The notes under the pieces are model-generated. The model made no database searches and was not told where the DNA came from. It was given only the letters and a program-made list of their open reading frames with translations. A stretch of 64,000 nt of DNA from positions 8,438 to 72,437 of the forward strand of contig MNCI01005400.1 in assembly GCA_015680685.1 (NCBI GenBank). Reading direction: 5' to 3'. Source of the stretch: Gnetum montanum (taxonomy: Eukaryota > Streptophyta > Gnetopsida > Gnetales > Gnetaceae). Below, one piece after another: positions 1 to 12,009 of this stretch. Positions within the stretch are counted from its first letter, which is position 1, and every line of letters starts with the position of its first letter. Made by a program: the position numbers and the translations under genes.

Positions 1-683
1 CTAAGTCCTTGTGGACTGAAGCTCTCAAGATGGCGGTGTATATATTAAACTAAGTTTCAACCAGGGTTGTCTTAAAGACACCATTTGAATTATGGAAAGG
101 TTGGAAACCGAGTTTGTTACATATACACATTTGGGGATGCCCATCTAAAGTAAGAGTCTATAATCCACAAGAAAAGAAGCTAGACCCAAGGACCATAAGT
201 GGGTATTTCATTGGATATGATAAATGGTCTAAGGGATACAAATTTTATTGCACATCACATACTACTAGGTTTGTGGAATTAATGAATGTTTAATCTCTTG
301 AGAATGACTTGATTAGTGGGAGTAGTAGATCTTGGAACATTGTTCCTAAGATAGATAATACAGATGTTGAACCCACTATTTCAAATGATAGACTGATTTT
401 TGTGCACAATACACGTAGAGAACAAATGTGTATTGAACAACAACTAGTCATTGAAGTTCCACAAACTATTGATCAAGAAGTAGTAGATCAAGTTGAACAA
501 CAAATACCAGAACCTATTGAATAGCCTGTTGAACATCATGATCCTCAAGTGAATGATGAACCAACATTAACAAGATCTACTAGAGTAAGGTGATCAGTGA
601 TTCCTAGTGACTATATGGTGTATCTACAGGACTTTGACTACAACATACGAGCTAAAAATGATCCTGAATCATTTTCATAAGCC

Positions 684-1480
684 ATGAGTTGTAAGGAATC
701 TAACTTGTGGTATGATGCCATGAAATATGAAATGAACTCTATGTCATCTAATGGAGTTTGGGATCTTGTCAAGTTGCCCGATGGTGTAAAAGCCATTGGA
801 TGCAAATGGATCTTCAAGACTGAGAAAGACTCATTGGAAAACAGTGAAAGATATAAGGCTAGAGTTGTTGCTAAAGGGTTCACTTAGAAAGAGGGAATAG
901 ATTACAAGGAGACCTTTTCTCCTATATCTAAGAAGGACTCCATTTGTGTTATCAGGGCATTCTTTGCCCATTGATCTTGAATTACATCAAATGGATGTGA
1001 AAATAGCATTTCTTAATGGTGATCTAGAGGAATAGGTTTATATGAAACAACTTGAAGGATTTTTCTCTAGTGATGGTGATAAATTGGTATGCAAGCTTAA
1101 GAAATCCATATATGGATTGAAACAGGCCTCCCATCAATGGTACTTAAAATTCCATGACATAATCACTTCATTTGGTTTTGAAGAAAATGTCATGGATCAA
1201 TGTATATATAAAAAGTCAATGGGAGAAAAATCTATTTCCTTGTTCTATATGGAGATGATATCCTTATTACAACAAATAATAGTGGATTTCTATATGAGGT
1301 GAAACATTTTTTCTCTAAGAATTTTGGCATGAAGGATATGGATGAGGCATCTTATGTTATTGGCATATAGATCCATAAGAACAAATCTAGATGTATTCTA
1401 GGACTATCACAGGAAACCTATATCAATAAAGTTTTAGAGAGGTTTCAGATGAAAGATTGTTCACCAAGTATAGCATCCAT
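684..1480 (+). pseudogene. copia reverse transcriptase remnant
   Basis: Segments such as AIGCKWIFKTEKDS, RYKARVVAKGFT and KKSIYGLKQASHQWYLKFH are textbook copia RT motifs. The catalytic motif reads Y-G-D-D at 1248-1259, but in a frame different from the 1042-1302 reading frame, so a frameshift lies just upstream. TAG and TGA stops interrupt the domain at about 885, 972 and 1033. The RT would copy element RNA into cDNA if intact; here it is dead. Confidence 0.92.
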
Positions 1481-1517
1481 TGTGAAGGGTGACATGTTTA
1501 ATGTGAACTAGTGCCCT

Positions 1518-2200
1518 ATGAATGATTTAGAGAAAAACCACATGAGCAACATTCCATATGCTTTAGCTATTGGAAGCCTTATGTATGCTCAGGTCTGCAT
1601 AAGACCTGACATTGCACTTGCTATGGGAACATTGGGTAGATATCAAGGTAATCTACGTATTGACCACTGGAGGGCTACAAATAAAGTGATGAGGTACCTT
1701 CAAGGTACAAAAAACTACATGCTTATGTATAAATGAATTGACTCCTTGAAGGTGACTAACTACTCTGACTTAGACTTTGTTGGCTATGTTGATTTACAAA
1801 AATCAACATTTGGTTATGTTTTTATGTTAGTTGGAGGAGCTATATCATGGAGGAGTGGAAAGAAAACTTTGGTTGCTACTTCCACCATGGAGATAGAGTT
1901 TGTTTCTTGTTTTGAGGCTACTTCACATGGTGTATGGCTAAATAGTTTCATATCAAGGCTTAGAATTGTGAATTCTATATCTAGGCCATTAAGAATGTTT
2001 TGTGATAATTTAGTTGCTATCTTTATGGCTAAAAAAATAAGAGTGGCAGTCAAAGTAAACACATTGACATCAAGTACTTAGCCATAAAAAAATGCATTAA
2101 GGAAAACAAAGTAGACATAGCACTAAATTAATGATAATTGATCATTTGACAAAAAGAATGCCACCAAAGTTATTTAAGGATCATGTAGTTCAGATGGGAC
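1518..2200 (+). pseudogene. copia RNase H and connection domain remnant
   Basis: The stretch 1518-1736 carries the IPYALAIGSLMYAQ and RPDIALAMG connection motifs and MRYLQGTKNY. The stretch 1746-2081 is RNase H: D in SDLDFVGYVD, the STFGYVFML and ATSTMEIEF blocks (catalytic E), and the D in FCDNLVAIF. A frameshift near 2045 separates the last part (HIDIKYLAIKKCIKENK in another frame). It is continuous with the RT upstream. Confidence 0.92.
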
Positions 2201-2210
2201 TTGATTCCAT

Positions 2211-3243
2211 AATATAATTTGTTGTACGTACAACTTAATGAAAATCTTATTCAATTGTGCTATTTTCTCATATGGTTTGCACATAGAATTATTAAATAAA
2301 ATACACATATGGCAAGACATAAAATGAACATTAAGTTTATTCATAAAGTAAAGTTACCATATAAGGAATTACATTTGAAAGATCATGCATGGTACTACAT
2401 GGAAGATAATACTCACATTAAGAAAAACTATCACTATGTTGTATGTATTTATTTCTTAAACTAATGCATTTTTATGAGTTCGTTAACACATCAAGGTGGT
2501 CTCCATATCCAGTAATGCATTGACATTGGGTCTCTTATGGTAACCGATTTCGTGGCCTATAACATTGTTCTTAATGGAAGAACAAAGGCATCACAAATCA
2601 CAATAGAATTGCAGATCTGATCCCTTTCACAGACGCTTGAAGATTTCATACATCATCATTGCAAAGGACCCATGTGAAAGAAGAATCAAAATGCCAAATC
2701 TAATTTAAGGTATTAATGGCTAGAGGTCAGTTCCATATGCAAGGATTGTGCATTTCTAGTCATTTATATATGTGAATTTCTTGTTCCATTTGCTTTTGCT
2801 TTCTATACTTTCATTACTTGTGCTATCTAGTTTTCTGCACAATTATTTTCTTACACCTTAGACAGACGGAGTTGAATTATCATACTAACCTTGTAGCAGA
2901 TAGGTTACGGTAGATGAGATTCATGACAAATGAGAATTCTAGCAAGCCAATTACATTTACAAATTCATAACATGCAATCCAACAAGTGATAACCTGCCAT
3001 GTTGCACAAAATGAAAATTTGAACTAATACTTTCAGATATGAACGAGTTGTAAGCAAGAGCTATGAATCACTTTTGCTCTTTCTTAGAGCTTCTGAAGCT
3101 CATACAACGAATCAATTACAGTTAATAGTGTAAATCCACTTGCTTTGAGTCTTGTTTTTGATGATGGCAGCATTTGAATAAGTAATTGGATCAAGTTTGG
3201 GAGGAAACGAGGAGGAGTTAGAACAGAGTTTGCAAGAGCAAGC
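2211..3243. other. Non-coding stretch between copia and the solo LTR
   Basis: No protein-like reading frame is seen. The left part probably holds the copia 3' LTR; a perfect 14-bp palindrome GTTGTACGTACAAC is at 2221-2234. The right end (about 3180-3243) probably is the original 5' flank or leader of the S1/P1 nuclease pseudogene, because the sequence continues there if the solo LTR is removed. Confidence 0.5.
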
Positions 3244-4840
3244 TAAAACACCCCAAAAAATGCGAGGTCATCCTCGCTTCACCAGGCATAGTACTTTGTG
3301 CAGCGTTATTGCAGTTCTTCGGGAGTAGAACACTTTGAGTTCAGGCCAACCAGTTTGGAAAATTTTCTACTCTAGGCATGAATAGGCTCTATGGATCACC
3401 CTGCCTGTCCATCCAAGTAGTCTGCCCAATCGACAGCCTACTCATAAATGACGCATGGGGTTAGCAGTAGCATTCTAGATGCACAAAAAAATAGTTCGAC
3501 AAGTTTTCTAAGGCACGAAGTCTGCTACGCTATGATACGCCCCGCTATGTAGCGTAGAAAGCTTCAGAAAACATTTGCAAAGAGAAGTGTCGCACTACAC
3601 TACGCTATGAAGCAAAGGGTAGTGTAGAAACAATCAAACAACCAGCTTCATGAGCTGACTTCAAGTTCTTCAAATGCCTCTTTTCGTTAGGAAGCCACGA
3701 ACCATGTCTACTACTACGCTATGCTGAACTACATGGTGGAGCAAGGCATAGCAATCCTGCGGTAGAGATAGAAGGCAACTCAAAAGGCAAGGAAAACAAA
3801 GTTGCAAGTTCTGTAGTGCAGGAAACAAGGTTTACAAATTGGCCAAATTTTTTGCAACTAAGGCTAGATGCTATGCTACATAGCGTAGCAAGCAAATAGC
3901 ATATGTAGCAAAAAGCAGGACAATGTGCTACGTTACGCCAAGCATGCTACGCTATGATGCACAGCGAAGTGTGCGGGTGGTTGTGCGACATCAATGCACT
4001 TCACCTAATTAGACTGTTAGCACACATCTCCAGATGCTGACGGTGCAATTATGACGTGGCAGGCTCATGGTTGTAGCATTGCAGACTCACAATCACAATG
4101 GTCATGAACATCCAACGGTCATATTCGCACATGCATCACAAGCAGGTCAACGAAGTCCCAGGGCACGTGGCATCTAAACCGCCCCTTTTGTGTGCCCTTG
4201 GTCCTATAAATACCGTGACAAGAAACACTTAAAGACTCTCCGACTCCAGGTGAATTCCGTTCAGTTCAAAATTTTTGCCAAGTGTCCCATTTCTCTTCTA
4301 CTTGGCGAATCAAGTTCCCCTCCTGGCACGTTGCAGCATCCAGCATTGTAAGTTTTCTATTTCACACAACAAACAGTTAGCATTCCCAGCTGACATTCCA
4401 TTCAGTCCCCCCTTCTACCACCTTGGTAGAATCCATGCATTGTCAGCTCTTAAGTTCTCGCCCAAGCGCACAACTTGCTTTGTTCTACACATCCTAGTTA
4501 CTCTCGACATCTCTGCACTCAGTCACGCTGTGCAACCAACTGTATCCACCCTAACAGAGCAAACTTATAGCTTCGAAGCGGTGGCTTTTTCTAACTGTAT
4601 CTTATTTTTTTTTCCTGCTTATTCCTAGCACTACTTCGTGTTTTTGCCCCATTTTCAAATTATATGTTGCAAAAGGCTATATAGACATCGATTAAGTCCA
4701 TGTTTGATCGACAAGACCATTCAGGGTGCCCCGTATCTGCGCACACTCCCAGCACAGCTCTCCTTTGGGTACAAGGTTGAGACTATCGTGCCCGCTGACC
4801 CCTTGGTGTTTTCCAGCCATCGATGTTTTTGGTCGTTACA
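3244..4840 (+). mobile_element. Solo LTR of the T1 (Tat-like gypsy) family
   Basis: It is homologous over its whole length to the reverse complement of the two T1 LTRs (7714-9303 and 23758-25310), e.g. the block around 'ggctatatagacatcg' (4675-4690) and the 3' end CCAGCC..GTTTTTGGTCGTTACA. It starts TAAAACACCCC (TG changed to TA) and ends in TACA. The flanks CAAGC (3239-3243) and CAAGA (4841-4845) look like a target duplication with one change. No internal element sequence adjoins either side, so it is a solo LTR. A TATA box CTATAAATA lies at 4204-4212. Open frames inside it are not genes. Confidence 0.88.
4204..4212 (+). promoter_or_regulatory. LTR TATA box
   Basis: CTATAAATA in the solo LTR. 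The same motif, inverted, occurs in both T1 LTRs near 8345 and 24391. It probably marks the U3/R promoter and faces the S1/P1 nuclease pseudogene about 650 bp downstream. Confidence 0.6.
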
Positions 4841-4863
4841 CAAGAGCAGTCCAATACTGCAAA

Positions 4864-6440
4864 ATGAGGGAGAAAAACAAGGTTTTGGTCAAATTCGTTT
4901 ACTGTTTGGCTATGGTATGTTTGGTTTCCGCATGGGGAAAGCATGTCACTATGCAACTTGCAAGTTAGTAGAGGTAAGCCGTATGACAGTTTTAGGAATC
5001 TCTGGTTTTAAGTTTCTTCTAAATGAACTAGAGCACTACCATTAGCGTCCAGATTCTTGTTTACTTTTGACTCTCTAGATTATTGCAATCATTTGAGTGA
5101 TGGCAATGGGTTCCTATTTCAAATTGTGAGGCTAAGGTCTAAACCCCACAGCTACTGAAAAAGATGTTAGGCTTTCTCATCTAGTGCTTCGTTAGTTTCT
5201 GTTTCAAATTTTCCCAGTGTGTAAATTACTATTCGTTAGGTTCTGTTTCGAGTTTTCCTAGTGTGTAAATTACTATTTAAGATAGACCGTTATGAATACA
5301 TTTGTACGTGTTGGGTATCTGCTATGTTTTTTGTTTTTTCTGGTCATGGTGTACTAGATTTTGGTTGTTTGATGCGTTGCAGCCATTGTTTAACAATGCA
5401 ACTTCTATGGTAGTAGAAGATCTACTCCTTGTTTATGCATATGGCGATCTGGCTTCTCTCTGTTCCTGGGCTGATGAAATGAGATTCAAATATCATTGGG
5501 CAAGTCTGTTACATTACATTAACACACCTGACAATGAATGTTCCTATGTTTATTCGGTAAGTTAAGTAGTTTTTTTTTATTTTCATGTATTTTGTTGTTT
5601 TTAGTTCTAGTTTAACAGCCTGAGAAATGTGGGTTGTTCCACGAATTAAAGCCAAACCCATGCCCTTGCTTAAAATATTTATATACACACAAAAGGTGGC
5701 CCCCATTACAATGAAATTTACTGTTAGTAAAAGGTACCTGATTCCAAACTGTTTTTAGTAGGGGATTGCTATGATTCCCATGGAAACCAGGGCATGTGTC
5801 TTGAAGGGGCCATTAATAATTACACTTCTTAGCTTAAAAACTATGGAAGCAGAACCGGTGGAAAGTGTAAGTTGTTGATATGCTCTAGTATTTCAATTCA
5901 TTATTGTAGGAATATAGAATGCTTCAGGTGATGATAGTTGGACTTTGACCTCATCCATTGACGAACAATGGATATTAATACATAGTTGGATACGAAGTTT
6001 ATGAACAGGGTTTTTGTAGATAATCTAACAGAAGCTCTACTATTTCTGTCTCACTTTATAGGAGACATTCACCAGGTTAATTACCTCTGACCTTGCTTAT
6101 GTGGATTTCAAGTATTCAGGTTAACTGACTATGTTCCTAAAAACTAGTGTTGCAATCAGAGGAAGTTGGAAATACCATACATGTGCACTGGCAAAAGGCT
6201 AATTTACATCATGTAAGCAATCAGGACTTTAGCATAAGAAATTAGGAAAAATATTTATAGCTTTTTCACTTCATGCGAAATACGTGAATAACGATAGTAA
6301 ATTTTGGCAATGCAAGTGTTCTTTACAAATTTGTTGTCACCATGGATAGCTATGGGACGTGTCCATCATAGACGACAATGAAAGATTTCTAGGACAATGA
6401 TCTTGATGTTATGATACAAGCAATTCAACAAAACATAACG
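4864..6440 (+). pseudogene. S1/P1-type plant nuclease pseudogene (exons 1-6, 3' end missing)
   Basis: S1/P1 nucleases (plant ENDO/BFN1 group) are secreted zinc-dependent single-strand nucleases active in senescence and cell death. Exon 1 (4864-4973) starts with a signal peptide followed by the mature-end Trp (..LVSAWGK) and HYATCKLVE, then a GTAAGC donor. Exon 2 (5383-5556) reads YGDLASLCSWADE, FKYHWASLLHYINTPDNE, giving the zinc-ligand Asp and His. Exon 3 (about 5759-5866) has DCYDSHGNQGMC and EGAINNYTS. Exon 4 (6020-6075) has ALLFLSHFIGDIHQ with its His/Asp ligands. Exon 5 (about 6150-6212) has GNTIHVHWQKANLHH. Exon 6 (about 6350-6440) has VMIQAIQQNIT. Defects: a frameshift in exon 1 between WGK and HYAT, a TAG in exon 3, a TAG and a frameshift in exon 6, and no later exons. 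The introns are kept, so this is a decayed genomic copy, not a retrocopy. Confidence 0.9.
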
Positions 6441-6639
6441 GTGCCTTGAGGCTTCTTTTTTATCTTTTTAATCTAGACATTTGTTAGAATTTTAATTTTC
6501 TTTTTTTTTAATGCTTTTAAATATATGTGTTTTAATAGTTCTTGGCGGAAAAATTAAAAACAAGTTTTACATTGTACCTCTTTTTCATGCTTCTAGGATA
6601 CGCAAACAAGTTCCATTAATCTCTCAATCCCATTTTTGA

Positions 6640-7713
6640 ATTTGTGTTTTGGCAATCCTTATCTTAGTCCNAAGGAAACAACAAGTCTCACGTTTTCCAA
6701 GTTTTATTCCTAGGAGAACTCGGACTAGGATGGCAACTAACCAACCTCCAGGTCCCTTGGTCAGTAACCCCTTTAACTTTACTAACTACCATGACATCCC
6801 AGAGTCCTTCCAAAACATAAATTTATTCTACGATCCCACAAACCCTACTAGTGATGCTCACCAACATGTACAATGTTTCGAAATCTTACTTGGAATACAC
6901 ATCATCCAAAATGATGTGGCATGTAGAGTGTTTGTGACAACTTTCAGGAGTAGGGCCACTCAATGGTTCTTGATGCTCCCTAATGCCTCCATTAGCTCAT
7001 GGCAGGAGTTCAAAAATAAGTTTTTGATTTAATTTGACAAACTCATGAGCCTTGCAATCACATCAAGTAACTTCACCAACTTAAGAAAGCTACCTAGGAA
7101 AAATGTCTAGGATTACAACCTAAGATTCCTTCACCAACTAGCCTATGTGGCATGTGAGATGCAACCACAACTTGATGGCATCCTCAACTTTTACCTCTCA
7201 ACCATTGACCCATTCTTTGCCTATGCCATCAAATCAGAACCCTACATAACATAAATATAGAAGGCGATGGCAAAAGCCATTGAGTTATAACAAATCACTC
7301 TTATGAATAGCATTCAAACTTAATTTGGAATGATGAGAATTAGTAATCCCATGCAATATAACCCTCTACCTCTACCAACTTTCCCAATGGCCAATACTAT
7401 GTTTCAAACTCTCATTTCCCTTCAAATGACTCAACCTACAAACAACTACTTTCAAGGTCCCACATCTTCTCCATTCCTACCATCTAACACTAGTTTGAAT
7501 GAGGATCGGTCGAAGCCCTTAATTCAGTCCATCATAAACCCAAACAAGGTACCTAATCCTGTTAAACCCATGACTCAAGCTCAAGATCAAATGACCTAGA
7601 TATTAACTTCGCTTCAAAAACTTTCAAACGAAGTAGTTGAATTAAAGATAAACAACAATAATGGTCCTATACAACTAGAAAAACCAAGTTTATCAGCCAA
7701 TGATAATTATTGT
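6640..7713 (+). mobile_element. Host gypsy element H, part 1: gag region
   Basis: A decayed Ty3/gypsy gag on the plus strand, with ATG at 6730 (MATNQPPGPLVSNPFNF). The block FRSRATQWFLMLPNASISSWQEF (6940-7015) corresponds to the retrotransposon gag core (A..W..LP..SI.SW.EF). It continues after a TAA at 7030 in the same sense through 7599 (QLAYVACEMQPQLDG, PFFAYAIKSEPY). It is interrupted at 7713 by insertion T1, inside a Cys-rich stretch. No 5' LTR is recognisable between 6440 and 6640, so the 5' end is probably lost. Confidence 0.85.
7709..7713. repeat. Left target-site duplication of T1 (ATTGT)
   Basis: ATTGT directly precedes the T1 end TGTAGCAACC and is repeated directly after the other T1 end at 25311-25315. 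Confidence 0.9.
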
Positions 7714-9303
7714 TGTAGCAACCAAAAACATCAGCGGCTGGAAAACACCAAGGGGTCGACGGGCACGACAGTTTTGACCCTGTACCCGTGGGAGAGCCAT
7801 GCTGGGTGGTGCGGATATGGGGCACCCTGAACAGTCTAGTTGATTAGACATGGACTTAATCAGCGTCTATATAGCCTTTTGCAACATATAATTTGAAAAC
7901 AGGGACAAAAATGTGCAGTAATATTTGGAAGTAAATAAATGATAAAAACAATGCAACACATGGTAATAAGCAAGAAACAGAGTAAAATATAGTTAGAAAA
8001 ATGCATTGCTTTGAAGCTACAAGTTCACTCTGTAAGGGTGGATATAGTCGGTTGCACAGCATGATGGAGTGCAGAGATCCCGAGAGTAACTAGGACGTGT
8101 AGAGCAAAGTAGATTGTGCACTTGGGTGCGAACTTATGTGCTGACAATGTGGGGATTCTACCAAGGTCATAGAAAAGGGATAGAACAAAATGTCAGCTAG
8201 GAATGCTAACTATTTGTAGTGTCAAATAGAAATTTTACAATGATTGATGCTACAATGTGCTGGTAAGAGAGCGTGAATTGCCAGAGAGAGGAAGAGTAAG
8301 AAACTTGGCCAAAAATTTCAACCCTTTGAATGCTACTCATCGGGGTATTTATAGAACCAAGGGCACATGAAAGGGATGGTTTGGATGCCACGTGCCCTAG
8401 GCCTTCACTGACTTACTTGTGCTACACATGGTAGTATGACCGTTGGACATGCATGACCGTTGTGACTATGAGTCTACTATCCCGTAACTGTGAGCCTACC
8501 ATGCCGTAATTGTGCCGTCAACATCTTGAGACATGTGCCAATGGTCTAATCAAGTGAAATGCATTGATGTTGCACAACCACCCACATGCTTTGCTATGTG
8601 TCATAGCATAGCATGCTTAGTGCAGCGTAGCATGTTGTCCCACATTTTGCTATACATATGCTACATAATTGCAATGCTATGTAGCGTAGCGTCTGGCCTT
8701 AGTTGCGAAAACTTGGCCAATCTGCAAACCTTGCTTCCTACACTGCGGGACTTGCAACCTTGCTAGCCTTTCCCTTTGAGCTGCCTTTTGTCTTTTCCGT
8801 AGGATTGCTATGCCTTACTGCCCATGTAGCTCAGCGTAGCGTAGCAGCAGACATGGTCCGCTGCTTCCTAATGGAAAGGGACATTGTTAAAGGACTTGAA
8901 GTTGGAAAATGAAACTAGCTATATAGTTGTTGCTATGCTATGCTATGCTGTGTAGCGTAGCATAGCATGGCACTTCGCTTTGCAAATGTTTTCTAAAGCT
9001 TGCTACACTACATAGTCAGGCGTAGTAGACTTCGTGACTTAGAAAACATGCCGAACTATTTTGTGCATCTAGAATGTTGTTGCCAACTCCATGCATCATT
9101 TCTGAGCAGGCTGTCGACTGGGCAAGCTACTTGGATGGGCAGGTAGGATGATCCGTAGAGCCTGTTCATGCCCAAAGTAGAGAATTTTCCAAACTGATCA
9201 GCCTGAACTCATAGTGTTCTCCTCCCAAAGAACTTTCGTAATGTTGCACGAATTGCAATGCTTGGTGAAGCGAGAATGACCTCACATTTTTTGGGATGTT
9301 TCA
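7714..9303 (-). repeat. T1 3' LTR (left)
   Basis: It begins TGTAGCAACCAAAAAC and ends GGGATGTTTCA on the plus strand, and is homologous throughout to 23758-25310. The adjoining AAAGAGGGGTTAA on the minus strand (9304-9316) is the likely polypurine tract, which identifies this as the 3' LTR of a minus-strand element. It contains many TACGCTA/TAGCGTA words between about 8585 and 9035. Confidence 0.93.
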
Positions 9304-10611
9304 TTAACCCCTCTTTGTCGACATCTGAAGAACAAGCTCGATAGACATCGAAAAAGAATATGAAACACTGAAGCAGGAAAAATGTTAATGTTGTCGCTCG
9401 ATGAGTGTCAAGACATCGCTTGACTGCACTTGAGAGTGTTGCATTAGAGTGAAGAGGTGAAGCAGGGAGGAAGGAGGCATAGGAGAAGGGAAAGGGTGAG
9501 GTTTAGCTGAATCCCTCATTGAAGTGCTCTGAGGGAGTCTTGTGCATTTTCACCTTTGCTTTAGCTATCCTTTGACCTCCCGTAGGATAGGTGTCTTTCC
9601 CAGGATGAGTTGCATTACATTCGTGTAGGGTTTGAACCTACCTATAGATGTGTTCCATGCAGAAAGCTATGTTATGCATGTCATGGAACTTCCACTAGTG
9701 TTTCCAAGCTGGTGAGTTGCATTACGCGTGCCATGGGAGTTTGCACTTTGTAGTAGCCAAGCTAGTCGAGGCACTCACTTCACGGCACTGTAGCATTTGC
9801 TGCTGTCACAAGACATGCCCTTGAGGGAAAAGGTCTTGCTTGTTGTTGACATTGTTGAAGCTTTTGGACATCGTTGCTAGTGTACAATGTCCAAAGTAGG
9901 AAGGCTAGTAGCAGCCTTGGCAGCATCGACATGGAGGAATCGGCCTCAGAGGCACCACTGTGAGTGCAGATGCACTGGAATCCCTGCCAAGGGCATGCAT
10001 TCCCAGTTCAACTATGGGATCAGGTACCACATAGCTGAACATTATTGGCAGGGGGCCGAAGGATAGCAATATTATGACTGGTCCACAATACGGTCGGAAC
10101 TCTAGCTATAGGCACTACCTGAGGAGCTACTGTCAGGGCAAGAGGCCGTGGTGATGGTATGTTCGAAGGGCCAATGTGGCACCATAAGACATCTCTAGAG
10201 GATCAACATGATGCCAAGGGTGGGGATGTCACATATATTCCAGACCATGTTCTCATTGTGTCATGAACTATGTTCTGGAGTTGCGACGACCCACCCACAC
10301 GTCAGCATCACGTTCACTTACTCGATGTGTATTTGGTGCTGATGCATGCTAGGGATGTGACGCGAACCTAGTTTAAGATCCTATAGACCGTGTGTTGGTT
10401 TAAGGTCCCAATAGACCATTGTGCTATTTTAAGGTCCCAATAGACCGTACATGCTAGTTTAACATCGTAGCGAACGCTGCTTGTTATTGTTGCCAGTTTA
10501 ACATCGTAGCAGATGGTGCTCGATGCGGCTAGTTTAACATCATTCCGAATGCTACTCGATGTTGTTTGTAGTTTATCATCGTAGTGGATGGTGGTGGTTG
10601 TTGTTGTGCTT
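9304..10611 (-). other. T1 3' untranslated region with degenerate repeats
   Basis: No coding homology is seen. Between about 10370 and 10600 there is a degenerate tandem array with units starting TTTAAGGTCC or AGTTTAACATCGTAGC and spaced roughly 35-60 bp. It lies between the integrase stop (about 10612) and the polypurine tract next to the 3' LTR. Confidence 0.7.
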
Positions 10612-11744
10612 TAGATGTAGTATGACTTGAGGTACGAGTGATTCATCAAGTTGGCGAACTAGTTGCTGTCCATGTTTGCCACCTTGAAGGCTCCATTCCT
10701 GAAGGCTTTAGTGACCATGTAAGGACCTTCCTAGTTGGCTGAGAATTTGCTCATGTGCTCACGGATGGCCTTGAGGACAAGGTCTCCCTTCTGCACTGGC
10801 TATCGATGTAGGTCTACATGATGTTTCTACTACTACTTGCTTTGGTAGTGCTCAATGCATCTCAGCATCTACGTGCACTCCTCCTCTATTGAGTCGAGGT
10901 CAATGATCCACAACTCATTGTTTTGGGCTTATCTCACGACGTCAGATAGGATCATCTGAAGTGAAGGTACCTACAACTCAAGAGGCAACATAGCTTCAGA
11001 TCCATAAATAAGGTTGTAAGAAGTCTTACTTGTTATGGTCCAGCACGTCATTCGGTAGGGCCATAGGACGTAGAGGATTTGCTCATGCCACCATCTCTTG
11101 CTATTTTTGAGCATCTTCTTCAGCAAGTTGATGATGGACTTATTTGTAGCCTCTGCCTACCCATTCACCTATGAATAATAGAGGGAGGAGAATGATTTTT
11201 TAATGCCTAGATTGTTGTAGAAGGTTCGAGTTTCCGTACTGCTAAACTGTGATCCATTGTCAGTCACAATAGTTATTGGAAGCCCAAATCTGGTTACGAT
11301 GTTATGTAGGATGAAATGGCAGATTTGCTGGGATGTCATTTTCCTTAGGGGGATGGCTTCCACCCATTTGGTAAAGTACTCAATGGCGATGATAATGAAA
11401 CTATGCCTTGTAGAGGACTTAGGTGTAATAGGCCCTATGAGGTCTAGTCCCCATCGTTGGAAGGGCCACGTGATTTGCGTTGGATTCAGGCTTGCAGGTG
11501 CTACATGTATGAGATTTACGTATCTCTCGCACATCTTGACTTTTGATAGGCAGTCACACTCCATGTGGGGCCAGTAGTACCCTAGGCGTCTAATTTTTGT
11601 AGCCATAGCCCTAGGTGCTATGTGTCCACTGCAAAGCCCCTCATGCACTTCATTAACTACCTTCTGCACCTGCTCCCCACCCATGCATGCTAGCAATATC
11701 CCATCGTAGGATCGTCGGCATAGGGCATCATTTCCCATGAGCAT
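10612..11744 (-). pseudogene. T1 integrase (zinc-binding, catalytic core, C-terminal region)
   Basis: Integrase inserts the cDNA into chromosomes. From 11744 downward there is an HHCC-type region (VHEGLCSGH, then LGYYWPHMECDC and KMCERYV, where the second Cys of the last CxxC reads Tyr). The catalytic core shows WGLDLIGPI (first Asp) and VTDNGSQFS (second Asp); the third acidic residue lies beyond a stop at about 11168. In-frame continuation from 11165 to 10612 gives further integrase-like text (KMLKNSKRWWHEQI, YGSEAMLPLE, GPYMVTKAF) with scattered TAG/TGA codons. It is clearly the end of the pol polyprotein. Confidence 0.9.
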
Positions 11745-12009
11745 GTATTGCCAAGCATGCTTACAGATTGCATCTCTCTAGGTAGATGTCAATCCACCTA
11801 GGAGTTGGCCATGTTGTAGGTAAGTTTTAATGTTGGCATACCACTCCTAGGTATCCGTAGTACTGACAGAGGCCATGTGTTCCACTTGAGTGATGGGCTC
11901 TACAAATTAGATAATTGAAGTTGGTAGGTTTTCCAAGGAATGTGATGGAATGTATAATGCAAGGGTAGCTATATGGTGTTCTCATTGCGTGGCACGTGTT
12001 GCACATATG

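Larger units (their letters stand above)
1..2210 (+). mobile_element. Ty1/copia retrotransposon, 3' part (integrase C-terminus, RT, RNase H), decayed
   Basis: Conceptual translation in shifting frames gives, in order, the copia integrase C-terminal region (about 1-300; FELWKGWKPS and TISGYFIGYD), a linker (309-524), reverse transcriptase (684-1480) and RNase H (1746-2200; ends with a KRMPPKLFKDHV-like tail). This is the normal order integrase-RT-RNase H of Ty1/copia, so the strand is plus and the 5' half lies outside the window. Many stops and frameshifts are present, so it is not functional. The 3' LTR should start shortly after 2200, but I could not fix its borders. Confidence 0.93.

Noticed and set aside
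4275-4628. 117-codon open frame as a possible gene
   Set aside because: It lies wholly inside the solo LTR 3244-4840, and the matching parts of the T1 LTRs are not open; no protein resemblance.
11257-11577. Plus-strand 106-codon frame over the T1 integrase
   Set aside because: It is the reverse shadow of the integrase frame on the minus strand, which has clear catalytic motifs.
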